Positions 56,901 to 64,000 of a stretch of 64,000 nt of DNA are shown here, piece by piece. Positions within the stretch are counted from its first letter, which is position 1, and every line of letters begins with the position of its first letter. Both the position numbers and the translations under genes were made by a program. The notes under the pieces were generated by a model, which was not told the origin of the DNA, did not search any database, and saw nothing but the letters and a program-made list of their open reading frames with translations. Origin of the DNA: Spisula solida (taxonomy: Eukaryota; Mollusca; Bivalvia; Venerida; Mactridae); contig OX365952.1 in assembly GCA_947247005.1 (NCBI GenBank), forward strand, positions 48,588,722 through 48,652,721, given 5' to 3'.

Positions 56901-58456
56901 GGGATGCGTCTATCAGTTTCCATGTGTTTCTATGCCACATTCAGTTTTATGATACATGTTTATACTTTTTATTGAATATTACTGAAAAGTGAAGGTGATT
57001 TTGAATATAAGAACTGTTTTAAAAGTTTTTAATAATAAGTTTGTAGCTTTATTTGCCAAAAATGGCCATAATCTTTTGCTGAAATAGTCCTAATTTTTGC
57101 TAAAGACCAACCGTGGGATAACGAGTGAATTTAATAGAAAAGAGTGACTGTAACTTTAAAGAGGTCTCAAAAATATGGTGGTACTGGCCAGTGAAAAGTA
57201 TCGTTTAGTCAGGAAAAAGTCAGTGAAAAGTCAGGGAATTTTTTTAGTCATAGTTGCTGGCAACACAGAGGAAAATCGTCATTAATACTCAAAATTAACG
57301 TAACGGCATCTATACAATGAAATCAAAATCTGATGCCGTGTGTGTGTAGTTGTCAGAGGTTTCGTAAGTACATTTCTTCCCGATCTTATTCGTACCCACG
57401 GCCAACGGACCCACCGTTATGTTTACTTACGGTTATATCTCTCATGTTCTTGTACATCTGTTATTGTGTTATTATATATGTCTGAAAGGGCTCATTATAG
57501 GATATAAAAGTTATTCTATTCTAAAAATGCATTCTTTTACTTTTTTGACAACGTGTATGAATACAAAAATAAAGTGACTCGCCCTTGTATACTGTATACC
57601 TCATTTGCATGTTTATTACACGTGTTTATAACGGTTTTTATGTAATGGGTTTATTAAACTCTCAGAGCATATTGTATGTGATAAACGAATGTAATACAAA
57701 AATGTCATCTAATAACATAGATAAAATGACTAAAATTTCTGCATTTTTGACAAAAATCATGAATGAAATAAAAACTGTCTTGAACTATATACTGTTTCTT
57801 ATTGAACATATTTTTCGATGGATCTGTAATTATGTTATTCCTTACGTTAATGAAATTATATTTGATTCATTTATGGATTAGAAGGTCAATTTAAACATTC
57901 CTTAATTCGGTTTTCCCGCTTATGACGTCATAACTAAAATATCAATGAAGATATTGAAAGTAGTTCCACTATAACAATTACTAGGGTATCACGATTTCGG
58001 ATTACTCGACGGTATTTTAATACTTACTTTGTACATGTATGTATTTGATGTTCTTTGTAAGTTTATCATGTTTCTTTGTTTGTTCATTTGTTTTCGCCAA
58101 CGACACAACAGTGCCGATTGGCTAATGAATAGTATTGTTGATGTTTTGGTCCAAGGCTAATAACCAACATAGAAAATACCAGAAATATAAACGATACATT
58201 TTTGTGATTTACGTGCTGGAATTTTAAAACCCACTGGCAATCAAATAAACTAATTATGCATGAATAAAGTATATAGTGTAAACACAGGTGCGTATAAATA
58301 ATATTACATACCATAGTCAAAGTGTTCATAAAACAAAAGATCTCTGTAATCCACTTTTGAAGCAATATAATCCCTGAATGCTTCCAGATAGAACTCTATA
58401 CATAACTCTCTGTCTTTTTCTTCTGGTTCAAGTTCTAACATGATTCGTGTTGCCAT
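29329..58456 (-). CDS. RIGI-like: RIG-I-like receptor, 20 coding exons (gene span)
   Basis: I joined 20 exons on the minus strand. All introns are GT-AG, phases agree at every junction, and the total is 3618 bases, that is 1205 residues plus stop. Order: CARD1 (about 20-95), CARD2 (about 110-205), acidic linker and short helix (209-288), two copies of an unrecognised domain (about 289-417 and 418-492), acidic linker (493-515), helicase (516-1010) and zinc-binding C-terminal domain (about 1080-1200). Motif I SEAGTGKT is at 544-551, DECH at 649-652, TAS at 685-687, motif V TSVGYEGID in exon 19, and motif VI QMKGRAR at 1002-1008. Zinc ligands are C1089, C1092, C1142 and C1145. The family senses dsRNA or 5'-triphosphate RNA in the cytosol and signals through CARDs to MAVS. 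The tandem insert is unusual. The start ATG has a good Kozak context and sits 6 bases after an acceptor, so a noncoding first exon lies upstream, not located. Confidence 0.9.
31101..31934. mobile_element. TA-flanked MITE, copy 1 (RLR intron 19)
   Basis: TA at 31099-31100 and 31935-31936. Perfect inverted ends of 26 bases start CTGTATAGCGGGTATATT and end AATATACCCGCTATACAG. 834 bp. A 65-codon frame inside is shared with copy 2 but resembles no transposase. Nearly identical to copy 2 at 40943-42373 apart from that copy's insertion. Confidence 0.9.
32548..32715 (-). CDS. RIGI-like: RLR exon 19: motif V and start of motif VI
   Basis: Acceptor TTGTTTCAG|GTATGT, donor ATGAAAG|GTAACG, 168 bases, phase 1 both sides. 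It encodes FHEGFYKVLVCTSVGYEGID and the CNIVLSYEY strand, then IQMK of motif VI. The intron cuts motif VI after the lysine. Reading through the donor gives a false motif (GNER), so the splice restores the conserved arginines. Confidence 0.92.
32938..33180 (-). CDS. RIGI-like: RLR exon 18: helicase domain 2, motif IV
   Basis: Acceptor ATTTTTTAG|ATGTTG, donor GTACGG|GTAATG, 243 bases. It contains SRALVIVKARATCRALVEFL, equivalent to the RIG-I strand ILFVKTRALVDAL, and SPLYGKENRGGDDGTG leading into the ATP-site loop. Confidence 0.92.
33600..34165. repeat. Interspersed repeat in RLR intron 17
   Basis: Three similar subunits contain GACGAAACGGTCAATTTG-like phrases (about 33789, 33969, 34076). It ends with GGACGGACGAACAGACGGAC and GAATCTTTATATGCCTGCC. 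It belongs to the GGACGG-rich repeat group. Confidence 0.6.
34263..34404 (-). CDS. RIGI-like: RLR exon 17: helicase insertion domain (Hel2i), distal part
   Basis: Acceptor TTTTGAAAG|ACTTAC, donor TTTCTTG|GTGAGG, 142 bases. TYNSALEINKLLGSKDVSKYL aligns with the RIG-I helix beginning [20 protein letters not shown]. Confidence 0.9.
34740..34909 (-). CDS. RIGI-like: RLR exon 16: Hel2i, middle part
   Basis: Acceptor TTGTGAATAG|AGTATA, donor TTAAAT|GTAAGT, 170 bases. LEKDPQAYNKWTVDLIKWAQ resembles the RIG-I QKYEQWIVTVQK helix. Phase joins cleanly to exons 15 and 17. Confidence 0.9.
35477..35563 (-). CDS. RIGI-like: RLR exon 15: Hel2i, first part
   Basis: Acceptor CTCTTCAAG|AAACTA, donor CTGGATG|GTATGA, 87 bases. 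DPCRYVLLIAIAETEDLL corresponds to the RIG-I KFKYIIAQLMRDTESL helix. Confidence 0.88.
35651..36895. repeat. GTGAGCT-family repeat with about three tandem 310-bp units (RLR intron 14)
   Basis: Starts AGAGGGCCCACAGGGCCC then TATCGCTCACCTGT. The units share GTTGCCATGGCAACCAGAGT (about 36047, 36357, 36670) and GGCGGYCATGTTTTYTGACG. It ends with an ACGC run, GACGGACGAAGAGTGATCAC and GACAGGTGAGCTAAAAA. First and last 13 bases are inverted relative to each other. Confidence 0.8.
37347..37509 (-). CDS. RIGI-like: RLR exon 14: motif III and start of Hel2i
   Basis: Acceptor TTGTACAG|GTAGTT, donor TTAGAAG|GTGATT, 163 bases. VVGLTASIGVG carries motif III (TAS); the DEAVDYILRVMACLDV helix follows, as in RIG-I. 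Confidence 0.93.
37985..38233 (-). CDS. RIGI-like: RLR exon 13: motifs Ib and II (DECH box)
   Basis: Acceptor ATTTCAAG|ACAAAG, donor CCACAG|GTTTGT, 249 bases, phase 0 both sides. NDIICFTPQILVNNL is motif Ib; LLILDECHH is the Walker B / motif II that gives the helicase class its name. Confidence 0.95.
38660..38748 (-). CDS. RIGI-like: RLR exon 12: motif Ia
   Basis: Acceptor ATTTAGCAG|TTACGA, donor GCAAAAG|GTAGGT with the last exon base at 38660, 89 bases. KVAFMARTSMLLKKQSDRF lines up with RIG-I KVVFFANQIPVYEQQKSVF. Confidence 0.92.
38974..39129 (-). CDS. RIGI-like: RLR exon 11: Q-region and Walker A
   Basis: Acceptor CTTTTCAG|TTGTAG, donor CTAACG|GTAAAA, 156 bases. LRSFQTELVQYAIMGRNT precedes SEAGTGKT, the ATP-binding P-loop (RIG-I has APTGCGKT). 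Confidence 0.95.
39130..40940. other. RLR intron 10, proximal part
   Basis: No exon found. One minus-strand tRNA-like stretch lies near 40370-40430 (B-box-like GGTTCGACCCTC). Otherwise unrecognised AT-rich sequence. Confidence 0.45.
41374..41975. mobile_element. Retroelement 3' fragment inserted in MITE copy 2
   Basis: Comparison with the empty site in copy 1 (TTATAACTAACACC) shows an insertion flanked by ATAAC. It starts with AGAACAGAACAGAACAG pentamers followed by CATTTATTAAGACTTG, the layout of a reversed LINE or SINE 3' end, and then contains the 30-bp minisatellite. Confidence 0.75.
41556..41940. repeat. Minisatellite, 30-bp unit, about 12.5 copies
   Basis: The unit is CATACAGATATACTTCACAC plus ATTCCATGAA, with CAGA/CAAA/CATA variants. 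As 30 is divisible by 3, both strands stay open and give repetitive frames (ITHSMN-like, CEVYLYVHGM-like). There is no sign these are expressed. Confidence 0.95.
43080..43233. mobile_element. Short MITE with 26-bp inverted ends (RLR intron 10)
   Basis: GGCCCCGATCTCCCGAAGC at the left pairs with GCTTCGCGAGATCGGGGCC at the right, one mismatch. 154 bp. Confidence 0.8.
43893..43961 (-). CDS. RIGI-like: RLR exon 10: acidic linker before the helicase
   Basis: Acceptor TATTGACAG|AAGTTG, donor GAAGATT|GTACGT, 69 bases, phase 1 both sides. It encodes an acidic linker (GENDDERFGD ... DCEED). Supported by splice sites and phase rather than by homology. Confidence 0.75.
44386..44989. mobile_element. Foldback MITE related to 20460-20731, with a nested hairpin (RLR intron 9)
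   Basis: Starts TTAGAATATAACCTACATTT then CGGCGGTTAAA, and ends with TTTATATGTTCTAACTA, as in the copy inside the retrotransposon. Nested at 44689-44811 is a second hairpin: TTTGTTGTGTTATAAAATA pairs with TATTTTATTACTCAACAAA, and the arms share TAGGCACTCGTTTG. Confidence 0.65.
45087..45311 (-). CDS. RIGI-like: RLR exon 9: second copy of the unrecognised tandem domain
   Basis: Acceptor TTTTCTAG|AAAAAG, donor CGAAAG|GTAAGA, 225 bases, phase 1 both sides. The pattern is SVVLTLQC, a helix, then LSEALSRYVGERVELHATID. It parallels exons 7-8 (SILMTLRC ... EKALSKYVESPVKL). The domain looks like strand-helix-helix-strand. Function unknown. Confidence 0.88.
46708..46877 (-). CDS. RIGI-like: RLR exon 8: first copy of the tandem domain, distal part
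   Basis: Acceptor GCACAACAG|GTGTCC, donor CAAATAG|GTAGTT, 170 bases. Codes for CPTISALKKITVYFANR and EVEKALSKYVESPVKLTMNI. Confidence 0.88.
47071..47358. mobile_element. Small inverted-repeat element (RLR intron 7)
   Basis: TATACTGCAGAGTTACAG (left) mirrors CTGTAGCTCTGTATACTG (right), extended by ATAAG/CTTAT. The interior repeats ACCCAATT words four times. 288 bp. Confidence 0.6.
47684..47875. repeat. Recent 96-bp tandem duplication across the exon 7 splice donor
   Basis: Copy 47684-47779 and copy 47780-47875 differ at two positions (C/A, G/T). Copy 2 includes the last 11 bases of exon 7 and its GTAAAG donor; copy 1 repeats both. Confidence 0.95.
47865..48081 (-). CDS. RIGI-like: RLR exon 7: helical stretch and start of the first tandem domain
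   Basis: Acceptor TATTGACAG|AGATAT, donor CTCTCAG|GTAAAG, 217 bases, entering phase 1 and leaving phase 2. Encodes ALTPDRAQLKLLQTLEKTI, a polar loop, then VDIVKVEEGSILMTLR. A word of the VEEGSI type opens similar units in other invertebrate immune multidomain proteins as I recall. Confidence 0.88.
48478..48546 (-). CDS. RIGI-like: RLR exon 6: short helical linker
   Basis: Acceptor TTATCTAG|AATTGA, donor CAGATAG|GTAATA, 69 bases, phase 1 both sides. LNDYCNRLGELEASNVKMKS has heptad-like leucines. Called from splice sites and phase. Confidence 0.75.
48608..49310. repeat. GTGAGCT-family repeat (RLR intron 5)
   Basis: Opens AAGGGTCCAAAAGGCTC then TAGGTAGCTCACCTGTCG and closes with GAGTGATCACAAAAGCTAAAAA. 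Interior has TTTGACAACAAATGACCCA and GATCATTGTGACCAAGTTTC, shared with 53495-54720. Confidence 0.75.
49414..49470 (-). CDS. RIGI-like: RLR exon 5: short acidic/threonine-rich linker
   Basis: Acceptor TTATTGCTAG|GTGATG, donor ACACCCG|GTAAAA, 57 bases, phase 1 both sides; DDGQTDETIPKTVDD. Skipping it would keep the frame. Confidence 0.72.
49500..49690. repeat. Fragment of the GTGAGCT-family repeat (RLR intron 4)
   Basis: Contains GGTGATCATTGTGACCAAGT and GCGGACGCCGACGCTCGAGTG, phrases found in the full copies. Confidence 0.5.
50196..50309 (-). CDS. RIGI-like: RLR exon 4: linker after CARD2
   Basis: Acceptor TTCTTGCAG|ACATTA, donor TCACTCG|GTAAGT, 114 bases, phase 1 both sides. Starts with a charged helix IIQEREKKVKENRG. 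No domain recognised. Confidence 0.78.
51183..51527 (-). CDS. RIGI-like: RLR exon 3: complete CARD2
   Basis: Acceptor TTTCTTCAG|CGACAG, donor TGCACAA|GTAGGT, 345 bases, phase 1 both sides. One exon holds the six-helix pattern: SKARLKQLNRKEVCDRLDV, ITPFLVQKSVITTTDQETI, RFDAAIDLLQIIANRDEKW, FVKFMMALIDSGQIELARF. The last two correspond to CARD helices 4-6 (the 'GW/KWF..F..AL...G' pattern). Confidence 0.88.
51733..51830 (-). pseudogene. Decayed partial copy of the CARD2 exon (RLR intron 2)
   Basis: Minus strand, with its own acceptor TTTGTTTTCAG in the same phase. It encodes ENMKPMSIYTGETLSLNQ and NESKRFMRQMNRK, about 18 of 32 residues identical to the start of exon 3 (ENTKVLSILTGQKLPLNQ). Similarity ends at NRK; a stop follows 12 codons later. 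No CARD helices 2-6 and no donor, so a relic of exon duplication. Confidence 0.8.
52824..52958 (-). CDS. RIGI-like: RLR exon 2: second half of CARD1
   Basis: Acceptor TGTTTCAG|ATTTGC, donor TTTAGCA|GTAAGT, 135 bases, phase 1 both sides. LRQRESNKYVVSEMIDAIL and VPGRFTQLMEGEF match the back half of RIG-I CARD1 in layout. Confidence 0.87.
53495..54720. repeat. GTGAGCT-family repeat, longest copy (RLR intron 1)
   Basis: Opens AAGAAGGCCCAAATGGCCCT then AGGTCGCTCACCTGTCG and closes with GACGGACGACGGACGAAG and GACAGGTGAGCTAAAAA. Two tRNA-like T-arms (53880-53900, 54405-54425) lie inside. Confidence 0.8.
53877..53965 (-). repeat. tRNA-like sequence nested in the repeat
   Basis: Minus strand: TAACGGTTAAGTGGAAATC (A box) and GTGGGTTCAAACCCCAC (a perfect five-pair T stem and B box). 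The long variable region is Leu/Ser-like. The acceptor stem is poor, so a tRNA-derived SINE is more likely than a gene. Confidence 0.5.
55413..55726. repeat. 157-bp tandem duplication (RLR intron 1)
   Basis: Two copies start AGTTTATTTTCRGGGAAATT and share GTTAACAATCAAAATGCTCT and CTCAAAGAAAGCATTAGACT. About 10 percent diverged. Confidence 0.9.
55986..56091. mobile_element. Foldback element, arms of about 45 bp (RLR intron 1)
   Basis: TTCCATATTGAATTTATTAA pairs with TTTAATACATTCAATATGGAA-type sequence; AAGATAAAATG pairs with CATTTTATC around a 16-base loop. Confidence 0.8.
56521..57265. mobile_element. Non-autonomous element rich in GTCAGGGAA words (RLR intron 1)
   Basis: Ends GGTTGCCAGCGACC and GTTGCTGGCAACAC are imperfect inverted repeats. 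Both subterminal regions repeat GTCAGTGAA and GTCAGGGAA. No coding frame. Confidence 0.55.
58312..58456 (-). CDS. RIGI-like: RLR exon 1 (coding part): start and first half of CARD1
   Basis: The ATG at 58456-58454 lies in GTTGCCATGG, a strong initiation context, 6 bases downstream of an acceptor (CCTTTAAG). Donor TTTGACTATG|GTATGT, phase 1. EAFRDYIASKVDYRDLLFY parallels RIG-I QAFQDYIRKTLDPTYILSY. The 5' noncoding exon and promoter were not found. Confidence 0.85.
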
Positions 58457-58462
58457 GGCAAC

Positions 58463-58984
58463 CTTAAAGGAAAACAAGAAACACAAATATAATATGTTAT
58501 AAAGTTACGACGAAGATGACCGCAATCATTAGAAAATGCATATATACATAAAGGTTTATATCCAAGTCAGGCATGTACGAGTAACTGAGTCATTTTGCAA
58601 TTACGAAAATTTGTGTTGTCAAGAACATAAGCTGAACATGAGCACTAGAAACTTTACTGTTGTTCATAGCAACGGCTATTTTCGTTTGTTCCGGCACCTA
58701 AACCTCTGCCGTGTATAACTCGAGAATACACGAACACTATTCGCCTGTGTTTAATGTTCGCGGGAAAGAAACAAATGATGTGTTTGTCAATAGGGCGATT
58801 ATTAATTTTGATGTTTGCATATCAATCAGAACGAGACATTAAATAAATTCACATATTTGTGGATTAATGTTTATTACGCACGTGTTAAAAACATGAACAA
58901 AAATGGATTATAAAAAAATAAACACTTGTTCGTTTAAAAATTTGTTTTTTTATAAACAGTTTATAAGATGTATCTGATCTGAAT
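58463..58984. other. Upstream of the RLR start codon, no gene seen
   Basis: Should contain the last 5' UTR intron. No TATA box or noncoding exon could be assigned. Confidence 0.4.
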
Positions 58985-59110
58985 AAAGTATTTGTTCCAG
59001 TATTGTATGGGTACACATTGTTATACATGACCCAGATACCCAAAGAAATAGTAAAATTAAGTTTGGTCTAATATACATTGCAAGCTAACCCCACCCATTG
59101 CATATTTAAT
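58985..59110 (-). repeat. Fragment related to the TTAA element at 241-1134
   Basis: In reverse orientation it matches about 786-885: GTGGGTGGGG, ATATATTAGACCAAA and CATGTATAACAATGTGTACC are shared. Neither end is preserved. Confidence 0.7.
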
Positions 59111-59165
59111 AAGAACAAGCTATTCTTTCGGCTTTACAGTAAGAATAGTGAAACATTCCGCCAGT

Positions 59166-59580
59166 GACTATTCTTACGGCTATGTTCGGAACTCGTTAAA
59201 ATGAATAACAGTTTTCTGATTTTAAATAATAGCTTTATTTTTGCATCCAACCAGTCAATTACATTACAGTATACAATTCCACCACAGACAGAGTAGCAAT
59301 ACCAGTAATACCTGCCTTTTGGCTACAGTTTCAAGATGAAATTTGTCAACATTGGAATACAAAATTAGTCTTTTAAAGTATTTTATTTCTTCATAAAATT
59401 CTATGAAATATACGCCACGCTAAGGGGAAAATTATTTCAATGAAATATGAGATCTTATTCAGCAGCTTTGTCGTTATGTTAAATTATAAGTCGGAAACAT
59501 TAATACATTTGTATAGTAATCAAGTCAAATGATTTTTCAACAAAAATCTTTTATTTAAAACAGCCGTAAGAATAGTCATA
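59166..59580. mobile_element. Inverted-repeat element candidate
   Basis: GACTATTCTTACGGCT near the left end and its exact complement AGCCGTAAGAATAGTC near the right end, about 400 bases apart. No frame inside. Confidence 0.55.
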
Positions 59581-59616
59581 AGGATGATTTTATATAATAT
59601 ACACAGGTCTATAAAA

Positions 59617-59721
59617 CACAGGTGCAAGACACAAATTCAAATTTGACTATATATACCTATTATGTTTTATAGACATAATAGGCCTATATAGCCAAATTTG
59701 ATATTGTGTCTTGCACCTGTG
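59617..59721. mobile_element. Foldback element, arms of about 48 bp
   Basis: CACAGGTGCAAGACACAA pairs with TTGTGTCTTGCACCTGTG at the other end, and CCTATTATG with CATAATAGG around an 8-base loop. Confidence 0.85.
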
Positions 59722-62700
59722 ATAGTATATTGATAAATGCAGAGTCATATCGTATAACTTTGGTCAAATCGGCATGAAAAACTGTCTAGCAGACACTATT
59801 TACGCCAAATCACACACAGATACTTGGGGTCAGGACCCCGCGCCGCTGTCAGCGACGCACCTAGGTATGTTTTGTTTATAATCAACATTGTATCACACGG
59901 TATAACCCGACGAATACGCCACCGAGTGACGAATACACAGCAGAGGTAAACACTAATAACGGATGAGTAGTGATGTTATATTTCTTACCAGCAAACCTAG
60001 ATTTCGATATTTCTTTTGGATCTAAGGATTTGTGAATGACCACGAAGGTTGATATTTACTTTTCAAAGAGTCTCGCATGTCGGAAAATAAATGAAAAATG
60101 AACAAAGGACCTTCAAAAAATTATATATTTTATATAGTCAAATGACTATAATATGGTCTCGATACTTCATGAACTGCATGAACTTACTATTCAAAGAGTC
60201 TCGCATGTTATCGTGGGTGCATCGGGATTACCTTTGGGCAACTTTTTTATTGACGTTTTTTAATATCATGGTCAAACGGCCTAATATACCAGAAATATAA
60301 CACATTTTAAAGGTTAAAACTCATCAGTTAAACTCACTGTATCATGAGGTCATATTTATTTCTTGTACAAGTTGATAGGAGATGATATACAGTACTTGTT
60401 TGCAACAAATTATTGTAACATATGTTTCTCTTAACAATCGTTATATTTTACGTGACCATCGTGCATTTGGTTACAATGCATATTTGTATTTTCTCATTAC
60501 TAATCTGTTTTACTATTTAAATGCATCAGTTTGTGTTTTATATATATTTCTTTAGATAATATTGGTACATGATATCACGTTTTGGACATCGCTATGATAA
60601 AAGAAACCTCCGTTACTACCCAATAAAGTTGTATAAAAAAACTAATAACAAATGACGCACCTTTTTGTTGTAGTCTGAAGCATTAATGTTATTTCCAAAA
60701 AAGGAAAAGCACATAGAACTAATTTTGACACGCAATCATAAATCTTCTAATACATTTATACTGAAATGTAACGTCCGTTACTGTAATAGTCATTCCAATA
60801 ATTAAAATGGATAACCCAAATGTCATTGTTGCCTTTCACTTTTTATTCTGTACATATTGAGCTATATTCATTGCATGTTTACTTCTTGAACAATGGCAAA
60901 CAATGGTGTTGAATTGTTTCCCCATATTGAAGTCAATATCACTTTAGCAAGCGCAGCCAATGCGAACAGTGATCCATCAATATCAAATATATAGAAGAAA
61001 TGTATACTAGTAATAACAGAAATATGTAGGTACACGTTTATTTTTAAATAGACTCACACTGATCATGATCATTGTTATTGGAAAAGGTTTGAACCAATAT
61101 CGCATACTCACCAGACATCGAGCCGGGCAACCATAATCACTTCCCAACGTCCGTGCGTTCGTAATAGTATTAACTGCGTAGGTGTGGTTTTTAAATGTAC
61201 AAAGATACAATAATCAAGCTTGACTTCATGTTTTTTTTTCATTCATACTTCGGTTGAAAATTGAATTTCAGGTTTTCACACCCTGAATTTTCACTCTTTT
61301 TAGTTCGAAAATAGAATTTCAGTTTTTGAAATTCGGATTTGTAGGCCTGTGAATGATTGCTAATTACCAGGCATGTGGTTGGAGAGTCCAATGCTATAAG
61401 TATGTAAGAGTATTGTGTTTAACGCACATATTTATACACATATACCGACAGTTTAATAACGCGAATATCAAAATAATATCAAAACTAAATTATTCTGTTT
61501 GTCATTCCAATTGTATTATGCAAACCAATGATAAGGTATGTTAAATGTCTACATCACACTGTTTCGGCAAAACGCAATGGGTCCGGTTTAACGACGCGGG
61601 TTCGGCTAACGTAACGAAAATGATCCGGCTAATTATGGGGGATATCAACAATAAACAGCAGGTGAGTGTAACATTTTTGCGTATTTTGTATCGTTATTCT
61701 TGAATTCTGAAGACAGGAATACTCTTACGGAATGCCCACGTTTGTCCTGCATGCTCGTAGCTACTTGGTTTTGTCTTGCATCAATGCATATGCACGTAAT
61801 GCATGTTGAACTGTAAACAATGCAAAACAGACATGAAATGTTGGCATTTTAGACAAATTAGACAAAGTAAAAGCTTATCGAGTCAAAAATATGTACTTGC
61901 ATGTATTGTAGGGTTACATTTCTTGCCCAGATACCCATCTTTTATTAATAATGTATTTATATAGGCCAAAATCTAACTTCAAAGTTGAACGAATCAGGGT
62001 CCGGTTGTCGATACAACGAAAATGGTCCGGCTCGTGTTTTACTCGCCATAACAACTATTGCAATGTCATTGTTTTGTATTACTCGGACTAATTTTAAAAT
62101 CATTTTCTACGTTTTGTTGCTTGTGTCATGATAACTGCATAATTTACATGCCCTCACATATTGCACTTACTGTTAAATTATGGGTTCGATCCCCGGTCTG
62201 GTTGCACATTGATAGATGAAAAATAGATTGTATCTTTAAAGTTGACTTGGATTTTTCTAGATGGAAGCCATAGTAGGTTCGTATATGGGTCCTTTTGGGA
62301 CACAAACAAAGACAAATCATAGAAAAACCTTGTATTTGCTGATAGTTTCCATTTGGTAGTTGTACAAGCCTGGTGTCATTTGTTTACTCAGGTGAGCAAT
62401 GTTTGCCATGTTGTCAAGCTATTTTGACATGCAGACCTCGATATGAACGTATATGTACAACCAATCAACTGATTCTTCTTTTTATCTATTTTTCAGGGAA
62501 AAAACAAGGTGACCTAGTATGTGCATAGACATTAATATTTATTTCGACCATGTCTAGGCAAAGACTAAGTCATGGAAAACATTTTGAAGGAAAATGTACC
62601 CAGTGTGACAAAAGTTTTTCCGCAAAGTCGTCTTCCTTTCCAATGTTTCACAGGGTGCTGGAGAAAACGGCCCAGGTGCTGATAGGGATGCTACTTTTCA

Positions 62701-64000
62701 AGGACATTTTCCTTTTACCCTCAGACTTGCGAATGTTTCATAGAAACTGGTATAGAAATAAAATACCGCTATTTTTGCTTCCGAAGCGAGACAAAATCCG
62801 TCTTGGATTGGTAGCCGTAGGTGATGTTAAAGTCACATTGTATTGCTACACTGCTGTTGTAGGTAACTGGTTCATCATCATCAATGTGGACATAACACGT
62901 GGTATGTGACGTAATTGTTGGCTGGGAACGCAAGTAAACATCTAACAAACAATCGTAGGTACTTTATTCTTTGATCGAATTTAAAGACACTCTTGATGCT
63001 CAACCCCAGAATAGGTACTATCCATGCCAATTTATATTCTTAAAACCAACATAACTGCTATCAAGTCGATTTCGACATAAGAGCTTTCGTAGAAAAATAT
63101 TACGTCGCATGGACAGTACTCAAATTTGGCTTGAGTTTCGAGTAAATATCGTTAAATCGGTCTAAAAATAAAATAGTTACATGTACTTTTTTACTTTTTG
63201 TCTACATATTTTTACTTGCGTTAAATTCTTAACCTCCAAAATTACGTCACATGTCACATACCACATGGTATGACCACATTTTTCATGGGATAAACGTTTT
63301 GAAAAAACAACCACGTATTATATATATAAACAACTATAGGCATATTGGTCAGATTATTGAAAAGAATAATGCACAAATCGAACATAAACAGTTTACAGTT
63401 TATTTGAAATACATAAGGCTTTAAGCCGATGAGTAAACAAAGATACAAAATGTACAGGAAAAAATAATTACATATAAATACATACATGGTCAACAGTCAA
63501 TTAATATTCTAATTATGTAACATATACTAACGTGCGGAATTAATGGATCACCCTGTACACCTATTAAAACCCCATCACACTAAACTTGATCTTGTTTTGT
63601 TCTATGTTCCTTATTTTTATTATTTTATTATGTATTCTTTTGTCGAGACTTAAATGCAGATACATTTCGTGGCCGATTTGTGAGTATAGCGCTCTATCCA
63701 CTTGTCAATGTTTTTACCATGTGCAGATTGTCCTGTGTAATTCCTTGGGTGTGGTTGTTTCCCTATGGTAGATTCTTTTTACTAAAATAGGCGACTGTCT
63801 AATTCCCATCCCAGGTCCATAAAATACGGACCAAGTCTAATTCCTGCTACATGTGACGACAGGGTTTATCAAATTCCCATACATCGGGAAAGTCTTTATG
63901 TCTAATTCCCCCTGTACCCCACCGCTCCCTCTTGGGGAAAACATTGCATTACACTATGACTTATTGTGGCGACTGTTACAAAATTATACTCAATCATAAC
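59722..64000. other. Distal intergenic region, no gene recognised
   Basis: Two related words, GGGTCCGGTTT...ACGAAAATGATCCGGCT (about 61578-61633) and GGGTCCGGTTG...ACGAAAATGGTCCGGCT (about 61997-62034), hint at an old repeat. A B-box-like GGGTTCGATCCCC stands alone near 62181. A 119-codon frame at 62550-62909 with a CTQC word is unrecognised and unsupported. Confidence 0.4.

Noticed and set aside
57585..57881. A 98-codon hydrophobic frame in RLR intron 1
   Set aside because: AT-rich sequence easily gives hydrophobic frames. No family resemblance.
62550..62909. A 119-codon frame with a CTQCDKSF word, possible zinc finger
   Set aside because: Only one C-x2-C pair, no histidine partner and no repeat of the motif. 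No splice context or similarity that I recognise.

Overview
The window is animal nuclear DNA: AT-rich, with long introns, GT-AG splice sites and many layers of repeats. Several interspersed repeats end in GTGAGCTAAAAA next to runs of GGACGGAC, a pattern I associate with bivalve mollusc genomes. Together with a CYP26 gene and a CARD-CARD RIG-I-like receptor this suggests a bivalve. That assignment is inferred from memory, not measured.

Layout. (1) 1-5937, plus strand: a complete four-exon CYP26-type cytochrome P450 (retinoic-acid hydroxylase family, 506 codons from the first in-frame ATG). A TTAA-flanked non-autonomous transposon lies just upstream and a 46-bp minisatellite sits in intron 3. 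(2) 5938-13100: intergenic, holding foldback elements, a GTGAGCT-family repeat, and two abutting minisatellites of 19-bp and 16-bp units that together exceed 2 kb. These produce long but spurious reading frames. (3) 13100-28500: a transposon graveyard. It holds a dead LINE (minus), a dead tyrosine-recombinase retrotransposon with split direct repeats (minus) that carries three later insertions, two mariner-type relics, a second dead LINE (plus), and tRNA-like sequences. (4) 29329-58456, minus strand: one large gene for a RIG-I-like receptor. I could join 20 coding exons with GT-AG introns and consistent phases into a 1205-residue reading frame. Order: CARD1, CARD2, linker with a short helix, two tandem copies of an unfamiliar alpha/beta-looking domain, acidic linker, DECH-box helicase, zinc-binding C-terminal domain. 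Its introns are full of MITEs, GTGAGCT-family repeats, tandem duplications and a minisatellite. (5) 58463-64000: upstream of the receptor start, mostly repeats and unrecognised sequence.

The two genes are unrelated in role: one handles retinoid turnover at the ER, the other cytosolic RNA sensing. The most interesting signals are in the receptor. They are the tandem domain pair between CARDs and helicase, a decayed partial copy of the CARD2 exon, and a recent 96-bp duplication that doubles the exon 7 splice donor. In the graveyard, the intact A1-ORFs-B1-A2-B2 repeat layout of the tyrosine-recombinase retrotransposon stands out.
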